DNA of 54,604 nucleotides, taken from JACRAO01 sp964490895 (GTDB taxonomy: Bacteria > Bdellovibrionota > UBA1018). Location: positions 1-54,604 of the forward strand of contig CAZBEI010000105.1 in NCBI GenBank assembly GCA_964490895.1, in the 5' to 3' direction. Below, in pieces: positions 51,615 through 54,604 of the stretch (its first letter is position 1; each line of letters opens with the position of its first letter). Made by a program: the position numbers and the translations under genes. A model generated the notes under the pieces. It saw only the letters and a program-made list of their open reading frames with translations, ran no database searches and was not told where the DNA came from.

Positions 51615-52601
51615 TCAGGGGACTTCGACATGTTCGAGTATTTTTTTGATGATCTGTTCAGAATCCACTCCCTCTGCTTCGGCTTCAAAAGACAAAATCA
51701 TTCGGTGTCGCAAAACATCATAGGCAATAGACTTGACATCTTCGGGGGTGACAAATCCCCTGTGCCTCACAAAAGCACATGCGCGACTTGCTTTCGCTAG
51801 TGCCAAAGTCGCTCTGGGAGAAGCCCCCACCTGAATCATGGGCTTCAGATCAGGCAAACCCATTCGATCTGGAAATCGCGTAGAAAATACAATGGATAAA
51901 ATATAGTCCTTGAGCTTTTCATCCATATAAATTTTAGTACAAATCTCTCTGGCTTCTAACAAGGTGGCCGGGTGACAAACTTTTTTTGCGTGCGGAGGTG
52001 CATTGACACTCATTCTGTTTAAAATATTTTTTTCTTCTGCAAGGCTAGGATAAGGCACTTTTACCTTAAATAAAAATCGATCCAGTTGAGCCTCGGGTAA
52101 AGGGTAAGTTCCCTCTTGCTCAATGGGGTTTTGCGTAGCCAAAACAATAAAAAGATCGGGGAGGGCGTAGGTGGTCTCTCCAAGAGTCACTTGCCTTTCT
52201 CCCATGGCTTCTAAAAGAGCACTTTGAACTTTTGCAGGAGCCCGATTGATCTCATCTGCCAAGACAAGATTTGTAAAAACAGGACCCTTTTTTGCTGTAA
52301 ATTCTGATGTTTTTTGATTAAAAATCATCGTGCCGATGAGATCTGCTGGCAACAGGTCTGGGGTAAATTGGACTCTCTGAAAATCAGCATGAATGGCCTC
52401 TGCAAAGGTTTTAATCATGAGCGTTTTGGCCAAACCCGGTAGCCCCTCTAGTAAAACATGCCCGTCGCAAAGTAAGGCTAAAAAAAGGCGCTCCATGAGC
52501 ATTTTTTGTCCCACGACGACTTTCGAGATTTCTGAAAATATTTCGTCTGCGAAACTACTTTTTTGTTTGATTTCTTCTGTCAAAGTTTGGACGTCTAACA
52601 T
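51615..52601 (-). CDS. MoxR-family AAA+ ATPase
   Basis: A 328-residue AAA+ chaperone-like ATPase. Walker A is GLPGLAKT (53-60), Walker B is LVLADEIN (D115, E116), sensor 1 lies in VLATQNPIEQEGTYPLPEAQ, and the MoxR lid contains GASPRATLAL. It presumably remodels or inserts metal into client proteins together with the VWA proteins encoded downstream. Confidence 0.94.
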   Translation of the reverse strand: MLDVQTLTEEIKQKSSFADEIFSEISKVVVGQKMLMERLFLALLCDGHVLLEGLPGLAKTLMIKTFAEAIHADFQRVQFTPDLLPADLIGTMIFNQKTSEFTAKKGPVFTNLVLADEINRAPAKVQSALLEAMGERQVTLGETTYALPDLFIVLATQNPIEQEGTYPLPEAQLDRFLFKVKVPYPSLAEEKNILNRMSVNAPPHAKKVCHPATLLEAREICTKIYMDEKLKDYILSIVFSTRFPDRMGLPDLKPMIQVGASPRATLALAKASRACAFVRHRGFVTPEDVKSIAYDVLRHRMILSFEAEAEGVDSEQIIKKILEHVEVP

Positions 52602-52604
52602 GAT

Positions 52605-53630
52605 TTATACTCCATAGGCTAAACCAAAAGTAATCGTGTTATTTTTAATGAGGTCATTTTGCTGCCCCGGAAAGGTAAGCTGCAGGATGGCAAAATCTGC
52701 CGTCAAAGAAAGGGAGTGGCCATTTTTAAAACCAAAAGAATAACTTGTCCCTGCGGCAATTTCACGGTTGGAGAGACTTAAAATTTTAAACCCTCCCCCC
52801 ACTGGGGAAAACTTTGCATAAAAAGAAAGCGCATCACCATTGTTGAACACTCTCACCAAATAAGGATAAAGTTGGGGACCCATCATGTTTTTAAATCCGA
52901 GATCTGGTTTGGAAACAAACATCGTAAGGTAATAAGCTCCCAACATGACACTAAATTTCCAGGGAGATTTTTTGGAAGAAAGCAAATAACCCACTCTTGC
53001 ATTGGCTCCAAGGTACCTTGCTGTGATGTCCCCACTTTTCGAAAAAGGAAGGACTGTAAAATAACCATTGAGGCCCCAACTCCAACTGTAGGAAAAATTG
53101 GAATTAGCAGAAAGTTTTAGGGTCAGTGCTTTTTCCGTATAACTCGAAAAATTTCGATCTGCATAGGAGAGAAAACTTAGCCCAACTCCAAAATGAAAAA
53201 CTTGTTGATAGTGCACTCTCTGAGGCTCCGAAAAAACCTCTTTTGCGGTGACAATGCTAATTTTTTCTTTTTGTTCTTTCCCTTCAGCCTGTACAGCAAA
53301 TTGAAGTTCTGTTGTTGCACCTTTGATCCGAAGTTTCAGCTTAAAACCCCCGCCCTCAGCTAGTTTAATGTTTTTGCCGTTAACGCTCAGCGTTGATCCG
53401 GGTGTAGGGTACAGGCCTTTCAAAATAACGAAGTCTTTTTTTTCTCCCCCCTCTTGAGTAGAAGTCACCTCAAAGTCTCTTGAGCTAAACTTTAGATTTT
53501 GAATTTGCTCAGCTGGAGCCTGGGGACGAATAACGTGTGCAGATTGCACTTGGACATCCTCTTTAGCGAATGCAAAAGTAGTAAAAAGAAAAAACAATAG
53601 GGCAGCTTTGACTGTGTGCTTCATAAACAT
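52605..53630 (-). CDS. Predicted outer-membrane beta-barrel protein at head of the bat operon
   Basis: A 341-residue protein, family not recognised. A signal peptide (AALLFFLFTTFAFA) is followed by a small beta-domain (GSTLSVNGKNIKLAEGGGFK) and about 190 residues of alternating strands with aromatic girdles (FHFGVGLSFLSYADR, SLSLTADFAILQLTF) ending in ITFGLAYGV, a pattern of small beta-barrels although the last residue is Val. It lies 3 bases before moxR and is the first gene of the cluster, so it may be its envelope partner. Confidence 0.68.
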   Translation of the reverse strand: MFMKHTVKAALLFFLFTTFAFAKEDVQVQSAHVIRPQAPAEQIQNLKFSSRDFEVTSTQEGGEKKDFVILKGLYPTPGSTLSVNGKNIKLAEGGGFKLKLRIKGATTELQFAVQAEGKEQKEKISIVTAKEVFSEPQRVHYQQVFHFGVGLSFLSYADRNFSSYTEKALTLKLSANSNFSYSWSWGLNGYFTVLPFSKSGDITARYLGANARVGYLLSSKKSPWKFSVMLGAYYLTMFVSKPDLGFKNMMGPQLYPYLVRVFNNGDALSFYAKFSPVGGGFKILSLSNREIAAGTSYSFGFKNGHSLSLTADFAILQLTFPGQQNDLIKNNTITFGLAYGV

Positions 53631-53918
53631 ATACCTTACTCCAAATGGCTTACAAGCCCCTAGTATAATTCAAGTCATGAATTTGACTAGTGAAAATTTT
53701 GCATGAACGCGAAGGCCTTGTTGCCATGGCAAAACTTCAATCCTTCCTACTCGTCTTGGTACATTCTCAAGGCAAGCTACAATAAATCTTTTTGTTTTTA
53801 TGTCTTCAGATAATAAAGTGGCTTGGGATCATTTCTAAAAACAGATTTGGCCTGAAGTTTTGAGTCCTTATTGGACACGGTGGCTAAGATTACAGAATAA
53901 GTCTTGGGTTTTTTCGCT
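53631..53918. other. Intergenic stretch with a possible gene remnant
   Basis: No intact gene. From ATG 53800 a frame reads MSSDNKVAWDHF, a TAA at 53836, then continues open with coding-like, tryptophan-rich text (QIWPEVLSPYWTRW) to the vapBC operator. It may be the decayed start of a gene truncated by arrival of vapBC. A 36-codon frame at 53704 is also seen. Neither is recognised. Confidence 0.3.
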
Positions 53919-53949
53919 TGTATTATACGATTATACATCGTATAATACA
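53919..53949 (+). promoter_or_regulatory. vapBC operator overlapping its promoter
   Basis: Perfect 13-bp inverted repeat TGTATTATACGAT / complement with a 5-base spacer. TTGTAT (53918-53923) and the consensus -10 TATAAT (53941-53946) are 17 bases apart inside it, predicting a start at about 53953, one base before the vapB ATG. The VapBC complex binding here would block the promoter completely. Confidence 0.82.
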
Positions 53950-53953
53950 TCTT

Positions 53954-54169
53954 ATGAAAGTGACGGCACTTATTCCTGATTCTTTAGTCGAAGAAGTAAA
54001 AGAACTCTCCCATGGAGGGAATACAACAACCGCATTGATAATCGCCTTAACAGAGTGGATTTCAATTAAAAAACTTCAAGCCTTGAATCATACAATAAAA
54101 AAATGCCCTTTGAAGTTTAATGAAAATTTCAACGCAATTCGAATTAGAAACTTAAATAGAAGAAAATGA
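53954..54169 (+). CDS. vapB: VapB-type antitoxin
   Basis: A 71-residue antitoxin. The N-terminal ribbon-helix-helix-like region (MKVTALIPDSLVEEVKELS) should bind the upstream palindrome and the basic C-terminus should wrap the toxin. The frame extends to 53918 but that would place the start inside the operator, so the ATG at 53954 is chosen. No ribosome-binding site is possible if the message starts at 53953, implying leaderless translation. The stop overlaps the toxin start (ATGA). Confidence 0.82.
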   Translation: MKVTALIPDSLVEEVKELSHGGNTTTALIIALTEWISIKKLQALNHTIKKCPLKFNENFNAIRIRNLNRRK

Positions 54170-54543
54170 TACTTCCAGACACTTCCATTTGGATAGAGTT
54201 TTTTAAGAATAATAAAGATTTTTTTTATCTTTTAGAAAGACTTATTGAAGAACGAAAAGTTTTTGTTCTTGAATGCATTTTTGGAGAGTTGTTACAGGGC
54301 TGCCGATCAGACAAAGAAAGAAGCATCGTCAAGGGATACTGGGGTAACCTTCCAAAAGTCAACGAAGAAGGAATCTGGATCTCAGCTGGAACAATGTCTT
54401 CGGAAAGCAAACTTCACTCAAAAGGGGTTGGACTCATTGATTTAGCTATTTTAGCTGCAGCAAGAAAACACAAACTGAAGGTCTGGACTCTGGATAAAAA
54501 ATTAGCCAAAGTATTGAATCTTTCGGAGAGGTTTGAATCCTGA
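54166..54543 (+). CDS. vapC: VapC-type PIN-domain ribonuclease toxin
   Basis: A 125-residue PIN domain. The four acidic residues of the active site are visible: D5 (MILPDTSIWIEF), E41 (FGELLQG), D92 (GLIDLAILA) and D110 (VWTLDKKL). VapC toxins cut specific RNAs, often initiator tRNA or rRNA; the target here is unknown. Intact and translationally coupled to vapB. Confidence 0.9.
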   Translation: MILPDTSIWIEFFKNNKDFFYLLERLIEERKVFVLECIFGELLQGCRSDKERSIVKGYWGNLPKVNEEGIWISAGTMSSESKLHSKGVGLIDLAILAAARKHKLKVWTLDKKLAKVLNLSERFES

Positions 54544-54604
54544 AGTAATTTTTTGAGCAAATAAAATATCTGCTGTTTTTGTTGGGTTATCGGCGAAGCC
54601 TATA

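Noticed and set aside
1..54604. tRNA or rRNA genes
   Set aside because: No cloverleaf with a GTTCGAATC-type T loop and no rRNA-like stretches were seen by eye; a covariance-model scan would be needed to exclude them.

Overview
The window reads as a piece of a moderately AT-rich Gram-negative chromosome from the Bdellovibrionota / former delta-proteobacterial group. This is an inference from gene content and order. The type IV pilus locus follows the Myxococcus xanthus layout: pilB-T-C and a sigma-54 activator on one strand, with pilG-H-I-D-(X)-M-N-O-P-Q divergent on the other. A type III glutamine synthetase, an Omp85/TamB pair and a MoxR/DUF58/Bat cluster are also present. I saw no rRNA, tRNA, CRISPR array, prophage or intact insertion sequence.

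Left part (1-7.4 kb): a HAD-type phosphatase and a divergent family 5 uracil-DNA glycosylase; a small secreted protein; a secreted WD40 gene that appears broken by deletion and frameshift; a REP-associated Y1 transposase with two REP-like palindromes beside it; a thioredoxin-like protein; rpsI and rplM; and the first of three AAA/DUF4143 ATPases.

Central part (7.4-31.6 kb): an unusually long run of minus-strand genes from 26.5 kb down to 7.4 kb with almost no gaps. It encodes the pilus ABC transporter (PilG, PilH, PilI), prepilin peptidase, a pseudopilin-like membrane protein, the PilMNOP alignment complex and PilQ secretin, then a TPR protein, EF-P, the biotin carboxyl carrier protein and biotin carboxylase of acetyl-CoA carboxylase, another TPR protein, TamB and an Omp85 protein with six POTRA-like units. 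Facing away are pilB, pilT, pilC and a sigma-54 activator. pilC is split by a frameshift exactly at a run of eight G, so the pilus platform is either phase-variable, decoded by frameshifting, broken, or mis-sequenced.

Right-central part (31.7-45.2 kb): a three-gene cassette (2,3-cPG-synthetase-like NTPase, guanidine-modifying enzyme, MFS/spermidine-synthase fusion); a hipBA toxin-antitoxin module with two exact TATCC-N8-GGATA operators; two more DUF4143 ATPases, each preceded by a long perfect inverted repeat and lying either side of the major pilin gene pilA; ribF; and glutamine synthetase III with a candidate sigma-54 promoter.

Right part (45.2-54.6 kb): one operon of an outer-membrane protein, MoxR ATPase, DUF58 protein, a BatD/DUF4381-like membrane protein, BatA, a BatB-BatC fusion and BatD, probably an envelope stress or assembly chaperone system. 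A vapBC toxin-antitoxin pair, whose operator overlaps a promoter predicted to give a leaderless message, closes the window.

Start positions were moved from the longest open frame where ribosome-binding sites, gene overlaps or family N-termini argued for it; these cases are explained in each entry.
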